Counted from the first letter of the stretch, positions 45,205-56,400 are shown. The stretch is DNA of 64,000 nucleotides from Rhabdaerophilum calidifontis (GCF_008641065.1 NZ_VTRS01000006.1:62001-126000), one strand, 5' to 3'. Translations and numbers: made by a program. The notes: generated by a model from the letters alone, not told the origin.

Positions 45205-46356
45205 ATGGCGGATACTTCCAAGGCTGACAATACCGAGACCGGCGAGCTCAGGACGACGCCGCTTGCGGCCTGGCATGGGGCGCAGGGCGCGCGCATGGTG
45301 CCCTTCGCCGGCTATTCCATGCCGGTGCAATATCCGTCCGGCATCATGGCCGAGCATCTCTGGACGCGCGAGAAGGCCGGCCTGTTCGATGTCTCGCATA
45401 TGGGCCAGTGTTTCGTGATCTCGGATTCCTGGGAGCGCACAGCCCGTGCGCTCGAGGCGCTGGTGCCGGCGGACATCCTCAATCTCAGGCCGGGTCAGCA
45501 GCGTTATTCCCAGCTCCTCGCCGAGGATGGCGGCATTCTCGACGATCTGATGATCACCCGCCCGGCCTATCCCGGCTTCGATGGCTACGCCTATCTCGTC
45601 GTCAATGCCGGCTGCAAGGAGCAGGATTACGCGCATCTCCGCGCCCGCCTGCCTGCCGGCGTGCGGCTCGAACTGGAGGACGAGATGGCGCTCGTCGCGC
45701 TTCAGGGGCCGGCGGCGGCGGATATCCTCGGCGCCATCGTGCCCGGCATCGGTGCGCTGCCGTTCATGATGTCGCATGCCGCCCTGGTCGAAGGGGTCCA
45801 TCTCCATGTCTCGCGCTCCGGCTATACCGGGGAGGACGGGTTCGAGATCGCGGTGCCCGACGCGCATGTGGTTGCGTTCTGCGACCGGCTCATGGCCGAT
45901 GCGCGTGTGCGTCCCGTCGGGCTCGGCGCGCGGGATTCTCTGCGACTGGAGGCGGGGCTCTGCCTCTATGGCCACGATATCGATCCCACGACCTCGCCCG
46001 TCGAGGCCGATCTGACATGGTCGATCCAGAAGCGCCGGCGCGAGGCGGGCGGGTTCCCCGGCGCGGCGCGCATCCAGCGCGAATTGCGCGAGAGGCCGGC
46101 GCGGCTGCGCGTCGGCATCCGCCCCGAGGGGCGCCAGCCCGCGCGCGAGGGCACGGAGATCCTGGTCGGCGGCCGGCCGGTTGGCCGCATCACCTCCGGC
46201 GGGTTCGGCCCCTCGGCCAATGCGCCGGTGGCGATGGGCTATGTCGAGGCGGCCTTCGCGCGGCCCGACACGCCCGTCACGCTCATCGTCCGCGGTCGGG
46301 AGCTTCAGGCGCATATCGCCGCCATGCCCTTCGTGCCGCACCGCTATTTCCGCTGA
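45205..46356 (+). CDS. gcvT: Glycine cleavage system T protein (aminomethyltransferase)
   Basis: The 383-residue protein transfers the methylene unit from the H-protein arm to tetrahydrofolate. It has [35 protein letters not shown], given as two adjacent blocks, [22 protein letters not shown]-like [16 protein letters not shown], and the C-terminal [21 protein letters not shown]. The GTG at 45130 is in frame but inside the riboswitch, so the ATG at 45205 is used. First gene of the operon. Confidence 0.97.
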   Translation: MADTSKADNTETGELRTTPLAAWHGAQGARMVPFAGYSMPVQYPSGIMAEHLWTREKAGLFDVSHMGQCFVISDSWERTARALEALVPADILNLRPGQQRYSQLLAEDGGILDDLMITRPAYPGFDGYAYLVVNAGCKEQDYAHLRARLPAGVRLELEDEMALVALQGPAAADILGAIVPGIGALPFMMSHAALVEGVHLHVSRSGYTGEDGFEIAVPDAHVVAFCDRLMADARVRPVGLGARDSLRLEAGLCLYGHDIDPTTSPVEADLTWSIQKRRREAGGFPGAARIQRELRERPARLRVGIRPEGRQPAREGTEILVGGRPVGRITSGGFGPSANAPVAMGYVEAAFARPDTPVTLIVRGRELQAHIAAMPFVPHRYFR

Positions 46357-46387
46357 CACCCTTCCGCCATCGCTCGGGGAGAGAGCC

Positions 46388-46756
46388 ATGCCGACCTATT
46401 ACACCAAGGATCACGAATATATCCGCGTCGAAGGCGATACCGGCACCGTCGGAATCACGCATTACGCCCAGGAACAGCTCGGCGACGTGGTGTTCGTCGA
46501 GCTGCCGGAGATCGGCAGGGCGGTGAAGCAGGGCGGCGAGGCCGCCGTGGTCGAGAGCGTCAAGGCCGCGAGCGAGGTCTATGCCCCGGTTTCCGGCGAG
46601 GTCGTCGCGGTCAATGCCGCGCTGCCTGATGCGCCGGCCACGGTCAACGAGGATCCCGAGGGCGCAGGCTGGTTCATGAAGATCCGCCTCGCCGACACGG
46701 GCGAGCTCGCGGGCCTGATGGACGAAGCCGCCTACAAGGCGCTGGTCGGCGCCTGA
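46388..46756 (+). CDS. gcvH: Glycine cleavage system H protein
   Basis: The 122-residue lipoyl carrier has the fold start [29 protein letters not shown] and the lipoyl lysine Lys59 in [17 protein letters not shown]. It shuttles the aminomethyl group between the P and T proteins. GGAGAGAGCC precedes the ATG. It is 31 bp after gcvT. Confidence 0.98.
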   Translation: MPTYYTKDHEYIRVEGDTGTVGITHYAQEQLGDVVFVELPEIGRAVKQGGEAAVVESVKAASEVYAPVSGEVVAVNAALPDAPATVNEDPEGAGWFMKIRLADTGELAGLMDEAAYKALVGA

Positions 46757-46778
46757 ACCTGCCGGAGGGAGGCTTTCG

Positions 46779-48119
46779 ATGCGTTACCTGCCGCTGACCG
46801 CCGAGGACCGCTCGGCCATGCTCGCGAAGATCGGCGTCGATCATGTCGACGCGCTCTTCGCCGATATCCCGGCCGACAAGCTGCTCCGCGGGCCGGTCGA
46901 TCTGCCGCGCCGCAAGGGCGAGGCGGAGGTCGAGCGCATCCTTTCGCGCATGGCGGCCAAGAATGTTCCGGCCGCCTCCGTTCCGTTCTTCGTCGGCGCC
47001 GGCGCCTACAGGCACCATGTTCCGGCGACGGTCGATCACCTGATCCAGCGCTCGGAGTTCCTGACGAGCTATACCCCCTATCAGCCGGAGATCGCGCAGG
47101 GGACGCTGCAATACCTGTTCGAATTCCAGACGCAGGTGGCGCTCCTCACCGGCATGGAGGTGGCCAACGCCTCGATGTATGACGGCTCGACCGGCACCGG
47201 CGAGGCGGTGCTGATGGCGCATCGCGTGACGCGGCGCAACAAGGCCGTGCTCTCCGGCGGGCTGCACCCGCATTATGCCGAGGTGGTGAAGACGCTCTCG
47301 CACATGGCGGGCGACACGGTGGTTGCCGCCCCGCCGAGCCCGAAGGCGGACGAGGATCTCGCGGCGCTCATCGATGGCGAAACCTCCTGCCTGGTCGTGC
47401 AGAACCCGGACGTGTTCGGCAATCTGCGCGACCTTCGCCCGCTTGCTGCCGCCTGTCAGGCCAGGGGCGCGCTGCTCATTGCGGTGGTGACGGAAATCGT
47501 CTCGCTCGGGCTCGTCGAGAGCCCCGGCGCGATGGGCGCGGATATCGTCGTCGGGGAAGGGCAATCGCTCGGCAACGGGCTCAATTTCGGCGGTCCCTAT
47601 GTCGGGCTCTTCGCGGCGCGACAGAAATTCGTACGCCAGATGCCGGGCCGCCTCTGCGGGGAGACGGTGGATGCGGAGGGCAAGCGCGGCTTCGTGCTCA
47701 CGCTCTCGACGCGCGAGCAACATATCCGCCGCGACAAGGCGACCTCGAACATCTGCACCAATTCCGGCCTCTGCTGCCTCGCCTTCACCATCCACATGAC
47801 GCTGCTCGGCGAGGCAGGGCTCGCGCGCCTTGCGCGCATCAACCATGCCAACGCGGTGAAGCTTGCGGAAATGCTGGGCGATGTGCGGGGCGTGGAGGTT
47901 CTCACCGGCGCCTTCTTCAACGAATTCACGCTGAAGCTGCCCGGCAACGCGGCGGCTATCGTGGAAAGGCTCGCCGCGAAGGGTGTGCTCGCGGGCGTGC
48001 CCTATTCGCGGCTCGCCCCGGCCGCCGGGCTCGACGATCTGATGATCGTCGCGAATACCGAGGTGAATACGGACGAGGATCGCGCAGCCTTTGTCGGCGC
48101 GCTGAAGGAGGTCGTGTGA
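46779..48119 (+). CDS. gcvPA: Glycine dehydrogenase (decarboxylating) subunit 1
   Basis: The 446-residue N-terminal half of the P-protein has [63 protein letters not shown] and [18 protein letters not shown]. In this organism the P-protein is split; subunit 1 structures the active site with subunit 2. It follows gcvH after 22 bp and its stop overlaps the gcvPB start (TGATG). Confidence 0.97.
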   Translation: MRYLPLTAEDRSAMLAKIGVDHVDALFADIPADKLLRGPVDLPRRKGEAEVERILSRMAAKNVPAASVPFFVGAGAYRHHVPATVDHLIQRSEFLTSYTPYQPEIAQGTLQYLFEFQTQVALLTGMEVANASMYDGSTGTGEAVLMAHRVTRRNKAVLSGGLHPHYAEVVKTLSHMAGDTVVAAPPSPKADEDLAALIDGETSCLVVQNPDVFGNLRDLRPLAAACQARGALLIAVVTEIVSLGLVESPGAMGADIVVGEGQSLGNGLNFGGPYVGLFAARQKFVRQMPGRLCGETVDAEGKRGFVLTLSTREQHIRRDKATSNICTNSGLCCLAFTIHMTLLGEAGLARLARINHANAVKLAEMLGDVRGVEVLTGAFFNEFTLKLPGNAAAIVERLAAKGVLAGVPYSRLAPAAGLDDLMIVANTEVNTDEDRAAFVGALKEVV

Positions 48120-49753
48120 TGCTCAACAATCAGGGACGTCCCACCGCCGCCGGCGCGGCCGGGGCCCAGAGCCACCCAACCTTCACGGGCAACCGCGCGC
48201 TCATGATCGAGGAGGCTTTGCTCTTCGAGATCGGCCGCGCCGATGTCACCGGCGTTGACCTCGACGAGCCGGAGGGCATCGCGTTTTCAAGCGAGGTGGG
48301 AACCGGCTCGCGTGAAGAAAACGCGTCCGGAAAAAGGGCCTTCAAGCACCGCCTCGGCGGGCTCGAGCGCAAGGGTGCGATCGGCCTTGTCGGCCTCTCG
48401 GAGCCCGAGACGATGCGCCATTACGTGCGCCTCTCCCAGAAGAATTACGGCATCGATACCGGGCTCTTCCCGCTCGGCTCCTGCACGATGAAGCACAATC
48501 CGCGCCTCAACGAGAAGATGGCGCGGCTGCCGGGTTTCGCGGATGTGCATCCGCTGCAACCGCAATCGACCGTACAGGGGGCGCTGGAACTCGTCGATGA
48601 ACTGGCGCGCTGGCTCCTGGCGCTGACCGGCACCGAGGCGGTGGCGATGTCGCCCAAGGCCGGCGCCCATGGCGAACTCGCGGGCATGATGGCGATCAAG
48701 GCTGCGATCGAGGCCAGGGGCGAGGCGGAGACGCGCAGGGTGGTGCTGGTGCCGGAATCCGCGCATGGCACCAACCCGGCGACCGCCGCCCTGATCGGCT
48801 TCGTCGTGAAGCCGGTTCCGGCGCGGGCTGACGGCACGGTGCATGTCGAGGATGTGCGGGCGCTGCTCGGGCCGGATGTTGCCGCCATCATGCTCACCAA
48901 CCCCAATACCTGCGGCATTTTCGAGCCGCAGGTGGTCGAGATCGCCGCAGCGATGCACGCGGCCGGCGGGTATTTCTATTGCGACGGCGCCAATTTCAAC
49001 GCCATCGTCGGCAAGGCGCGGCCCGGTGATCTCGGCATCGACGCCATGCATATCAACCTGCACAAGACCTTCTCGACGCCCCATGGCGGCGGCGGGCCGG
49101 GGGCGGGGCCCGTGGTGCTCTCGGCGCGCCTCGCGCCCTTCGCGCCGCTGCCCTTCCTCCGCCGCACGGAAACGGGGCTGGAACTCGTCGAAGACCGTGC
49201 CGCCGCGGGCGAGTCCCGGCCCTTCGGCCGCGTCACGGCCTTCCACGGCCAGATGGGCATGTTCGTGCGCGCGCTGGCCTATATGCTCAGCCATGGCGCC
49301 GACGGCATGCGCCAGGCCAGCGAGGATGCGGTGCTGAACGCGAATTACATCCGCGCCGGCTTGCAGGACCTGATGTCCGTGCCCTTCCCCGATCATCCCT
49401 CCATGCACGAGGCGCTGTTCGATGATGCCTGGCTTAAGGATACGGGCGTGACGACGCTCGATTTCGCGAAAGCCATGATCGACGAGGGCTACCACCCGAT
49501 GACGATGTATTTCCCGCTCGTCGTCCATGGCGCGATGCTGATCGAGCCGACGGAGAGCGAGAGCCGCGCCGCGCTCGATCTGTTCATCATGGCCTTGCGG
49601 GATCTCGCGCTGCGCGCCAAACGCGGCGAGACGGAGCGCTTCGCCGGCGCGCCCTTCCACGCGCCTCGGCGGCGGCTCGACGAAACCCGCGCCGCCCGCG
49701 CCCCCGTGCTGCGATGGACGCCGCCGGAGCCGGTGCGCGACGCGGCGGAATAG
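48119..49753 (+). CDS. gcvPB: Glycine dehydrogenase (decarboxylating) subunit 2
   Basis: The 544-residue PLP subunit has NYGIDTGLFPLGSCTMKHNPRLNE, SAHGTNPATAALIGF, TNPNTCGIFEP and the PLP lysine Lys316 in HINLHKTFSTPHGGGG. It decarboxylates glycine with the H protein as acceptor. A GTG directly before the ATG is in frame, but the ATG at 48119 overlaps the gcvPA stop and is preferred. The N-terminus is about 25 residues longer than many homologues. Confidence 0.97.
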   Translation: MLNNQGRPTAAGAAGAQSHPTFTGNRALMIEEALLFEIGRADVTGVDLDEPEGIAFSSEVGTGSREENASGKRAFKHRLGGLERKGAIGLVGLSEPETMRHYVRLSQKNYGIDTGLFPLGSCTMKHNPRLNEKMARLPGFADVHPLQPQSTVQGALELVDELARWLLALTGTEAVAMSPKAGAHGELAGMMAIKAAIEARGEAETRRVVLVPESAHGTNPATAALIGFVVKPVPARADGTVHVEDVRALLGPDVAAIMLTNPNTCGIFEPQVVEIAAAMHAAGGYFYCDGANFNAIVGKARPGDLGIDAMHINLHKTFSTPHGGGGPGAGPVVLSARLAPFAPLPFLRRTETGLELVEDRAAAGESRPFGRVTAFHGQMGMFVRALAYMLSHGADGMRQASEDAVLNANYIRAGLQDLMSVPFPDHPSMHEALFDDAWLKDTGVTTLDFAKAMIDEGYHPMTMYFPLVVHGAMLIEPTESESRAALDLFIMALRDLALRAKRGETERFAGAPFHAPRRRLDETRAARAPVLRWTPPEPVRDAAE

Positions 49754-49780
49754 GCTCCGCGAAGGCGGCGTCCGCCGCCG

Positions 49781-50578
49781 TCACATCCCCTGGAAGATCG
49801 CCATCACCCGGCCGATCGCGTCGGCGCGCGCCTCGGGATGCGTGCCGATCGTCACGGTTCCGCTGCCATTGGCGGAAAAGGCCGCCTTGCGCGTGCGGAT
49901 CGGCAGGTTCGGATGGTCGAAACTGTGATACGCGCCGGGATAGCCGATGAAACGCACGCCGGGCAGTTGCCGGCAAGGTTCGGCGGCGGTCCAGTCATCG
50001 GCGAGCCCGTGCAGGATCGTCACCGGCACGCGGGCGGAATAGCCCTTCCGCAGCAAGGTCTTGCACCCGGGATAGAAGGCGACGGCGCGCGCGAATTCCA
50101 CCCCGCTCGGCCGCGCGCCGGCATTGGTGGCGTGCAGCAGCGCCATGGCGCCGTTCGACCAGCCGAGGAGCCCGATGCGGCGCTTCTGGATATCGGGTCG
50201 TGCGGCGAGCCATTCGGCTGCGGCGAAGATGTCGTCGCGCCGGTCGGTGAGATCGATTTCGCGGTCGCGCTCGGTGCATTGCGAGCCGAGGCCGCGCGAG
50301 CCGAAACTGTCCGGGAACAGCACCAGGAACCCGGCATCCCGCAGCCGCTGCCCCCAATCGGAATGGCGCGGGTTGAGCCCGCGCGCCGAGCCGAGCCCGG
50401 CGCAGCCATGCAGCGCGATGATGGCGGGAAACGGGCCGCCGCCATCCGGGCGCATCATCAGCGCCTTGACGGGGTGGCCGCCGCGGCCGGGATAGGTGAC
50501 CCATTCGCCGGCGAGCGCCGCCCCCAGCGCGGCGAGCCCCACGGCGCAGGCGATGAGGAGGCGGAGGGTGACGAGCAT
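49781..50578 (-). CDS. Exported dienelactone hydrolase-like alpha/beta hydrolase
   Basis: The 265-residue protein has a signal peptide (cleavage about residue 24, LAGE) and an alpha/beta hydrolase domain with oxyanion segment ALHGCAGLG (55-63), nucleophile GWSNGAM with Ser141, acid in LADDWTA (Asp194 or 195) and His218 in GAYHSFDHP. Dienelactone-hydrolase family proteins usually have a nucleophile Cys; Ser here fits the exported carboxylesterase branch. Substrate unknown. It is alone between the gcv operon and the F0 terminator. Confidence 0.85.
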   Translation of the reverse strand: MLVTLRLLIACAVGLAALGAALAGEWVTYPGRGGHPVKALMMRPDGGGPFPAIIALHGCAGLGSARGLNPRHSDWGQRLRDAGFLVLFPDSFGSRGLGSQCTERDREIDLTDRRDDIFAAAEWLAARPDIQKRRIGLLGWSNGAMALLHATNAGARPSGVEFARAVAFYPGCKTLLRKGYSARVPVTILHGLADDWTAAEPCRQLPGVRFIGYPGAYHSFDHPNLPIRTRKAAFSANGSGTVTIGTHPEARADAIGRVMAIFQGM

Positions 50579-50644
50579 GGCGATGTCCTCGGCGACACGG
50601 TGGATTGCCCGGACAGGATATCGCCGCCCTGCTCCCGCGCCATG

Positions 50645-50667
50645 AAAAAGGCCGCTCGAAAGCGGCC
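50645..50667 (-). terminator. Rho-independent terminator of the F0 ATP synthase operon
   Basis: GGCCGCT (50650-50656) and AGCGGCC (50661-50667) form a perfect 7-bp stem with a 4-nt loop; on the minus strand it is followed by TTTTT (50649-50645). It lies about 25 bp after the atpF stop. Confidence 0.9.
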
Positions 50668-50692
50668 CATTTTCCTCACGCTCCGGATGCGC

Positions 50693-51160
50693 TCAGTTGA
50701 GCCTGGCCTTGATTTCGGCAAGCCCGGTCTGGAAGGCCTCGTCGCCCTTCGCAGCGCCGAGGATGGTGGCGGCGGCCTTCGTCGCAAGATCGACCGCAGC
50801 GGCGCGCACCTCCTGCGTCGCCTGCTCCTCGGCCTGACGGATCTTGAGTTCAGCCTGCGCGGTGCGGCGCTTCACGAAATCCTCAAGCTTGGTCTTGGCC
50901 TCGGCCTCGAGCCGCGTGGCCTCCGCCTTGGCGGCGGCAACGATCTCCTCGGCCTCCTTCTCGGCCGCGACGCGCTTCGCCTCGTAGCTCCGGAGCAGGG
51001 CGGCCGCCTCGTCGCGCAGCCGCTCGGCCTCGGCGAGCTGGGCGGCGATCTTCCGGCCGCGCGAATCGAGGCCGTCGAGGATCATCCGGTGCGCGCCGGC
51101 ATAGATCAGGATGCCGACGAAGATCAGGAAGGCGAGGGCAACGAACAGTTCCGCGCTCAT
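50693..51160 (-). CDS. atpF: F0F1 ATP synthase subunit b
   Basis: The 155-residue peripheral-stalk subunit has an N-terminal membrane helix (LFVALAFLIFVGILIYAG) and a long charged helix rich in Ala, Glu and Lys (about 30-150). The ATG at 51160 follows a short gap after the b' gene; the frame is open 41 codons further but that part lies inside b'. Together with b' it holds F1 against the a subunit. Confidence 0.94.
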   Translation of the reverse strand: MSAELFVALAFLIFVGILIYAGAHRMILDGLDSRGRKIAAQLAEAERLRDEAAALLRSYEAKRVAAEKEAEEIVAAAKAEATRLEAEAKTKLEDFVKRRTAQAELKIRQAEEQATQEVRAAAVDLATKAAATILGAAKGDEAFQTGLAEIKARLN

Positions 51161-51170
51161 GGTTTCACCT

Positions 51171-51737
51171 TCACTCGCCGGCTGCCGCGCCGAGCGCCTT
51201 GTTGAGCGCCGCCGCGGTCGGCTTCTTGCCGCCGAGCTGCTCGATGATGGCCGATGCCGCCTCGCGGGCGATGTCGCCGACATGCTCCATGGCCTTGGCC
51301 TTGGTCTCGGCGATGGCCTGTTCTGCGGCGATCATCTTCCGGGCGAGATCCTGCTCGACCCCCTGGCGTTTCGCGTCGATCTCCCGCGCGCTCTTGGCGC
51401 GGGCCTCCTGCGCGATCGCCTGCGCATTGGCGCGCGCCTTGGCAAGCGCCTGCTCATGGGCCTGGGCGGCGGCCTCGGCCTGCTTCTGCGCCGCCTCGGC
51501 GGCGCGGAGATTGCCGTCGATCGTCTCGCGGCGATGTTCGAGGACAGCGCCCACCCGCGGCAGGGCCACCCGGCTCATCAGCAGGTAGAGCGCGCCGAAC
51601 GACAGGATCAGCCAGAAGATCTGGCCGGGGAAGGTCCGCGCGTCGAAGGGCGGGAAGCGGTGGCCGCCGCCATCGCCGGCCGCGAGGGCCGGGACGGTCA
51701 GCACCGCCGCGATCATAAGCGCAGTCACGAGGCGCAT
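51171..51737 (-). CDS. F0F1 ATP synthase subunit b'
   Basis: The 188-residue second stalk subunit begins with an Ala-rich hydrophobic stretch ending AAGDGGGHRFPPFDARTFPG, then a membrane helix (QIFWLILSFGALYLLMSRVALP) and a coiled-coil segment. A b/b' pair instead of two identical b chains is typical of alphaproteobacteria. The very N-terminal stretch looks like a cleavable signal peptide. 10 bp upstream of atpF. Confidence 0.94.
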   Translation of the reverse strand: MRLVTALMIAAVLTVPALAAGDGGGHRFPPFDARTFPGQIFWLILSFGALYLLMSRVALPRVGAVLEHRRETIDGNLRAAEAAQKQAEAAAQAHEQALAKARANAQAIAQEARAKSAREIDAKRQGVEQDLARKMIAAEQAIAETKAKAMEHVGDIAREAASAIIEQLGGKKPTAAALNKALGAAAGE

Positions 51738-51813
51738 GGCTGCATCCTCTCGGCAGGAGGGAGAGAGCGGCGGCGCGACCTAAGCCGCACCGCCGGCGAT
51801 TCCGGCCGCGATC

Positions 51814-52041
51814 TCAGACGACGAAGAGCAGGAAGATCACGACGACGAACGAGAAGATGCCGAGACCTTCCGCGAGCGCCGCGCCGATCAGCGCGCGGGT
51901 GAACTGGCCGTCGGCCGCCGACGGGTTGCGCAGCGCGCCCGAGAGGAAATTGCCGAAGATGTTGCCGACGCCCATGGCGGCGAGGCCCATGCCCAGCGCC
52001 GCGAGACCAGCGCCGATATACTTGCCAACGATCGGATCCAT
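51814..52041 (-). CDS. atpE: F0F1 ATP synthase subunit c
   Basis: The 75-residue proteolipid has two helices joined by the polar loop LRNPSA and the ion-binding carboxylate Glu58 in LIGAALAEGLGIF. The sequence lacks the Na+-coordinating Gln/Glu pattern in helix 1, so it is expected to be a proton-driven ring. 76 bp upstream of the b' gene and 56 bp downstream of atpB. Confidence 0.98.
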   Translation of the reverse strand: MDPIVGKYIGAGLAALGMGLAAMGVGNIFGNFLSGALRNPSAADGQFTRALIGAALAEGLGIFSFVVVIFLLFVV

Positions 52042-52097
52042 CGAGATTACTCCGTTTGAAGAGATGGGTTGGTGGAGGGTTCGACCGGCTTCTTACG

Positions 52098-52859
52098 TCA
52101 ATGCCCCGGATGGAGCGCGTCGTTGAGGTAGACGCAGGTCAGAATGGTGAAGACATAGGCCTGGAGGAACGCGACCAGGAATTCGAGCGCGGTCACGGCC
52201 ACGGCCATGATCAGCGGCACCGGCGCCAGCGCCGCCCAGGCTCCCGCCCCGAGCAGCATCACCGCGAGGCCGCCGAACGCCTTGAGGACGATATGCCCCG
52301 CCAGCATGTTGCCGAACAGACGCAGCGACAGCGAAACCGGCCGCGACAGGAAGGAGATGATCTCGATCGGCACCATCAGCGCGAGGATCGGCGCCGGAAC
52401 ACCCGAGGGCACGAACAGCCCGAAGAAATGCGTGCCGTGCTTGATCACGCCCGCGATCACCACGACCCCGATCACCAGCACCGCGAAGGCCGCCGTGACG
52501 ACGATCTGGCTCGTGACGGTGAAGGAGCCCGGGATCATGCCGAGCAGATTCGCCGCGAAGACGAACATGAACAGCGAGAAGACCAGCGGGAAGAATTGCA
52601 TGCCGTCCTTGCCGGTGGCGCCGGTCAGGGTGCTGGCCACGAATTCATAGGCCATCTCGGCCAGGGATTGCAGCCGCCCCGGCACGAGTTCGCGCCGCGC
52701 GGTGCCGTAGACCATGATCAGCGTGATGACGCCGATCGCGATCAGCATCCAGAGCGACGCATTGGTGAAGGAAAGGTCGCGGCCGAAAAACTGGAGGTCG
52801 ACGAGCTTCTGCACCTCGAACTGGTGCATCGGGTCGATGGGTTTGCCGGGTTGCGCCAC
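52098..52859 (-). CDS. atpB: F0F1 ATP synthase subunit a
   Basis: The 253-residue subunit has five or six helices and the essential Arg in VSLSLRLFGNMLAGHIVL, plus the terminal QAYVFTILTCVYLNDALHPGH. It forms the proton half-channels with the c ring. 17 bp downstream of atpI. Confidence 0.97.
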   Translation of the reverse strand: MAQPGKPIDPMHQFEVQKLVDLQFFGRDLSFTNASLWMLIAIGVITLIMVYGTARRELVPGRLQSLAEMAYEFVASTLTGATGKDGMQFFPLVFSLFMFVFAANLLGMIPGSFTVTSQIVVTAAFAVLVIGVVVIAGVIKHGTHFFGLFVPSGVPAPILALMVPIEIISFLSRPVSLSLRLFGNMLAGHIVLKAFGGLAVMLLGAGAWAALAPVPLIMAVAVTALEFLVAFLQAYVFTILTCVYLNDALHPGH

Positions 52860-52876
52860 GTGGGTCGCCCTTCTTC

Positions 52877-53263
52877 CTAGTCGCCCTGCCCGGACCGTCC
52901 GCCATTCCCGTCGGGGCGGCGCTGCCCGAGCCGATAGAGATTGAGGAAACCAGCCCCCATGCCCATGATCAGGAACACGACCAGGAACAAAGGCTTCGTC
53001 CCGATTTGCCGATCGAGAAAGAACCCGATCGCCCCCCCGACAAGGACGCCCGCGACGAGTTCCGTCGCCGCCCTCAGCCCCGCAGCCAGCTCGCCCCCAG
53101 AGGCATGCTTACCGGATGCGCCTGAAGCTTCCCGGTCCTCGGCGACAGCCTCGCCGAGATCGGCCTTCAGAGCATCGAGCCGTGACCTGAGATCCGCCGG
53201 GCTTTGATCCGGGAGCGGGGCGTTCGGGCCCTGAGGGGCCGAGGATCCGTCCGGTTCGCGCAT
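52877..53263 (-). CDS. atpI: AtpI-like ATP synthase assembly protein
   Basis: The 128-residue protein has a disordered polar start, GLRAATELVAGVLVGGAIGFFLDRQIGTKPLFL and a second helix FLIMGMGAGFLNLYRL. It belongs to the AtpI/AtpZ group proposed to assist c-ring assembly or Mg2+ uptake. It is first in the F0 operon. Confidence 0.9.
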   Translation of the reverse strand: MREPDGSSAPQGPNAPLPDQSPADLRSRLDALKADLGEAVAEDREASGASGKHASGGELAAGLRAATELVAGVLVGGAIGFFLDRQIGTKPLFLVVFLIMGMGAGFLNLYRLGQRRPDGNGGRSGQGD

Positions 53264-53356
53264 GGCGCCTGATCATCCTGTCAGGTGCGCCGCCTCCCGA
53301 GGGCTGCGGCGCGCTGGCACGGCGCCCCGATTTCCCGGAGCCCCGCGTCGAGGCGC

Positions 53357-53385
53357 TGTTAATCAGCCGCTAATGTCCGTGTCAA
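53357..53385 (-). promoter_or_regulatory. Candidate promoter of the F0 ATP synthase operon
   Basis: On the minus strand TTGACA (53385-53380) and TTAACA (53362-53357) are separated by exactly 17 bp. This near-consensus pair lies about 95 bp before the atpI start codon. The rest of the 218-bp gap holds the end of the upstream smc transcript; no clear terminator is visible there. Confidence 0.55.
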
Positions 53386-53481
53386 GCCGCGCGAAGGGCG
53401 GATTTCCGCGGCTTCCGCGCGCAGCGCGACCTCCTCCGCCGGCTGTTGCCGCAATGCAGCACAGGGCGGAGGCGGCCCCGG

Positions 53482-56400
53482 TCAGACCGCCTCGGCGAGG
53501 CGCTCGGCGGCAGCGAGATCGACCGAAACCACCTGGCTCACCCCGCGTTCGACCATGGTGACGCCGTAGAGGCGGTCCATCCGCGCCATCGAGATCGGAT
53601 TGTGGGTGATGACGAGGAAGCGCGTCTCGGTCTCCCGCGCCATGTCGCGCAGCAGATCGCAAAGCCGTTCCACGTTCGAATCGTCGAGCGGCGCGTCGAC
53701 CTCGTCGAGCACGCAGATCGGCGCGGGATTGGTGAGGAAAACCGCGAAGATCAGCGCCGTGGCGGTCAGCGCCTGTTCGCCGCCGGAGAGCAGGGAGAGC
53801 AATTGCGGCTTCTTTCCCGGCGGTTTCGCGATGATCTCAAGCCCTGATTCGAGCGGATCCTCCGCCTCGACAAGCTGCAACTCGGCCGCACCGCCGCCGA
53901 ACAGCCGCTCGAACAGCCGCCGGAAATGCCCGTCCACCACCCCGAAGGCGGCCTGGAGCCGGCTTCGGCCCTCGGCATTGAGCTGGTCGATCGCGCGGCG
54001 GAACTTGCGGATCGCGGCGAGCACATCCTCGCGCTCGCGGTCGAGCATGGCCCGCTCGCCCTCGATCTCGGCGAGTTCGGTATCGGCGCGCAGATTGACC
54101 GCGCCGAGCCGGTCGCGGTCGCCGCGCAGATCCTGGAGACGGCGCTCGATCGCATCGGGATCGACGATCGCCGGCCCGTCGAGCGCCGCGATCCGCTCGG
54201 CCAGCGCCGCGACGGGCGCCTCGATCCGCTCCTCGATGGCGCGGACGACATGGGCGTGCTTCTCGCCGGCATTCTGGCGATGGGCGTCGAGCCGCGCGGC
54301 CGCCTCGCGCGCGTCGGCGAGCGCGGTCATCGCGCCGCGCGCCGCCTCGTCCGCCCGGCGCAACGTCGCCTCGCCCTCGGCGCGGGCATCTTCCGCCATC
54401 TGCCGGTCCTGTGCTGCGGTCGCGATCTCGGCCTCGATGGTCCGGCGCCGCTGCCCGAGTTCGGCGGGGAGCGCGGCCAGCCTTTCGGCCTCGGCGGCAA
54501 GCCGGGCATGGCGTTCGGCCTGATCCGTATCCTGCTGGCGCGCCCGCGCGATCCGCTCGGCCCAGGCGGCCTGCTCGCGGCCGATCGCCGCGACGCGCTC
54601 CCGCGCCGCCGCGAGCCGTGCCGACCGCTGGCTCTCCGTGTCGCGCGCCGCCTGCTCGGCGCGCCGCGCCTCGGCCAGGGCGGCGGCGAGCCCGGCAAGC
54701 GGGTTCTCGGCCCGGCGTTCCGGCAGGGCGGCGCAAGCCGCCCGCGCCGTTTCGGCATGGCTCAGCGCTTCCGCGCAATCCCCCGCGAGCGCGGCGACGC
54801 GGTTGCGCAGGGCCTCGACGCGCAGGCGCGCCTCCTCCGTGCGGCGGGTTTCGCGCTGGAACTCCGCCTGCGCCGCGTCCCGCGCGCCGCCGGCCCTGCG
54901 CGCCGCCTCGCGCGCCGCAAGCGAATCGGCCTCGGCCTTCCGGGTCTGGCCGGCGAGCTGGTCGATCCGGGCGCGGGCCTCGTCGCGCTTCCGGCGCGCT
55001 TCGGCGGCATGGGCCTCGATCTCGGCGAGGCGGTTGCGTTCGGCGAGGCGGCGCGCGGCGGCGCTCGGCGCCTCGGCGCGGGCGGTGAAACCGTCCCAGC
55101 GCCAGAGATCGCCCTCGCGGGTCACGAGCCGCTGGCCCTGGCGGAGATGGCGGCGGAGCGCGAGCCCCTGCTCGCGCGTGACGATGCCGATCTGCGACAG
55201 GCGCGGCTGCAGTGCCGCCGGCGCCTCGACATGATTGAGGGCAGGCTCGGCGCCCTCGGGCAGGGGGGGCAGCCCGGCGGCTTCGATCGCGGCATCGTCC
55301 CAGTGCCGCGCCGCGCCGGGTTCGAGCGCCGCCTCGAGATCCTCGCCGAGCGCCGCCGCGAGCGCGGTCTCGTAGCCGGGCGCGACCCGGATCCGGTCGA
55401 TCGCCGGGGTCCACAGCCCCGGTTCGGCCTGATCGACGAGCTTGCGGATGGTGCGGGCCTCGGTCTCGAGGCGTTGGAGCAGGCGCTCGGCCTCCGCGAG
55501 GCGCGGCCGCTCCGCCTGCTCGGCCGCGCGCGCGGCGCGCGCCGCGTTCTCGGCCGCCTCCGCCGCGGCCAGCGCCTGATCATAGGCCGCGAGACGGGCC
55601 TCCGCCTCGCGCTCCAGCGCGGCGAGGCGTTGCAGGCCGGGATCGCTCGATTCGAGCCTTTCGAGTTCGCGCCGCGCCTGCGCCTCGGCGCCCTCGAGGC
55701 GGGCGCGGCGGCTCTCGGCCTCGGCGAGCCGCTGTTCGGCCGCGCGGCGATCGGCCTCGGCTTCGGCCTCGGCGCGCTGCGCTTCGGCGAAGGCGGCCTC
55801 GGCGCGGCCCCGCGCCGCTTCCGCCTCGGCCCGGCGTTCGGCATCGCCGGCCTGCTCCGTCATTTCCGCCGCGATCCGCGCGGCCAGCGCCTCCGCTTCC
55901 TCCGCGAGGCGGATCGCCGCCGCGTCGGCATCGCCGAGCATCCGGGCCGCCGCCGCGCGGTCGCGGTCGAGTTCCTCGCGCCGCGCCGCGATCTCGGCGA
56001 TTCGCCTGTCCGCGAGGCGGATCTCGTTGTCGAGCGTCTCGCGTGCGACGATGAGCCGCTGGTGTCGTGCCTCGGCCTCGGCGGCGCGCTGGCGCAGCGC
56101 CTCGGCCTCGTGCTCCGCCACGGCGCGGGCGCGCTCGGTTTCGCCCTGACGGATCGTTGCGGCGGCAATGGCCCGCACCGCAAGGTCATGCTCGCGCCGC
56201 GCCGCCTCGGCTTCGCGCGCGGCAAGATCGAGGCTCGCCGCGAGCTGGCGCAGTTCGAGCGCCCGGATCTCGGCCTGGAGCGCCTTGAAGCGCTGGGCCT
56301 GCTTCGCCTGCTTGCGCAGATCGCCGATCTGGCGATCGAGTTGGCCGAGCACGTCCTCGGTGCGGGTGAGGTTGTCCTCCGCCTGCCGGAGCCGCAGCTC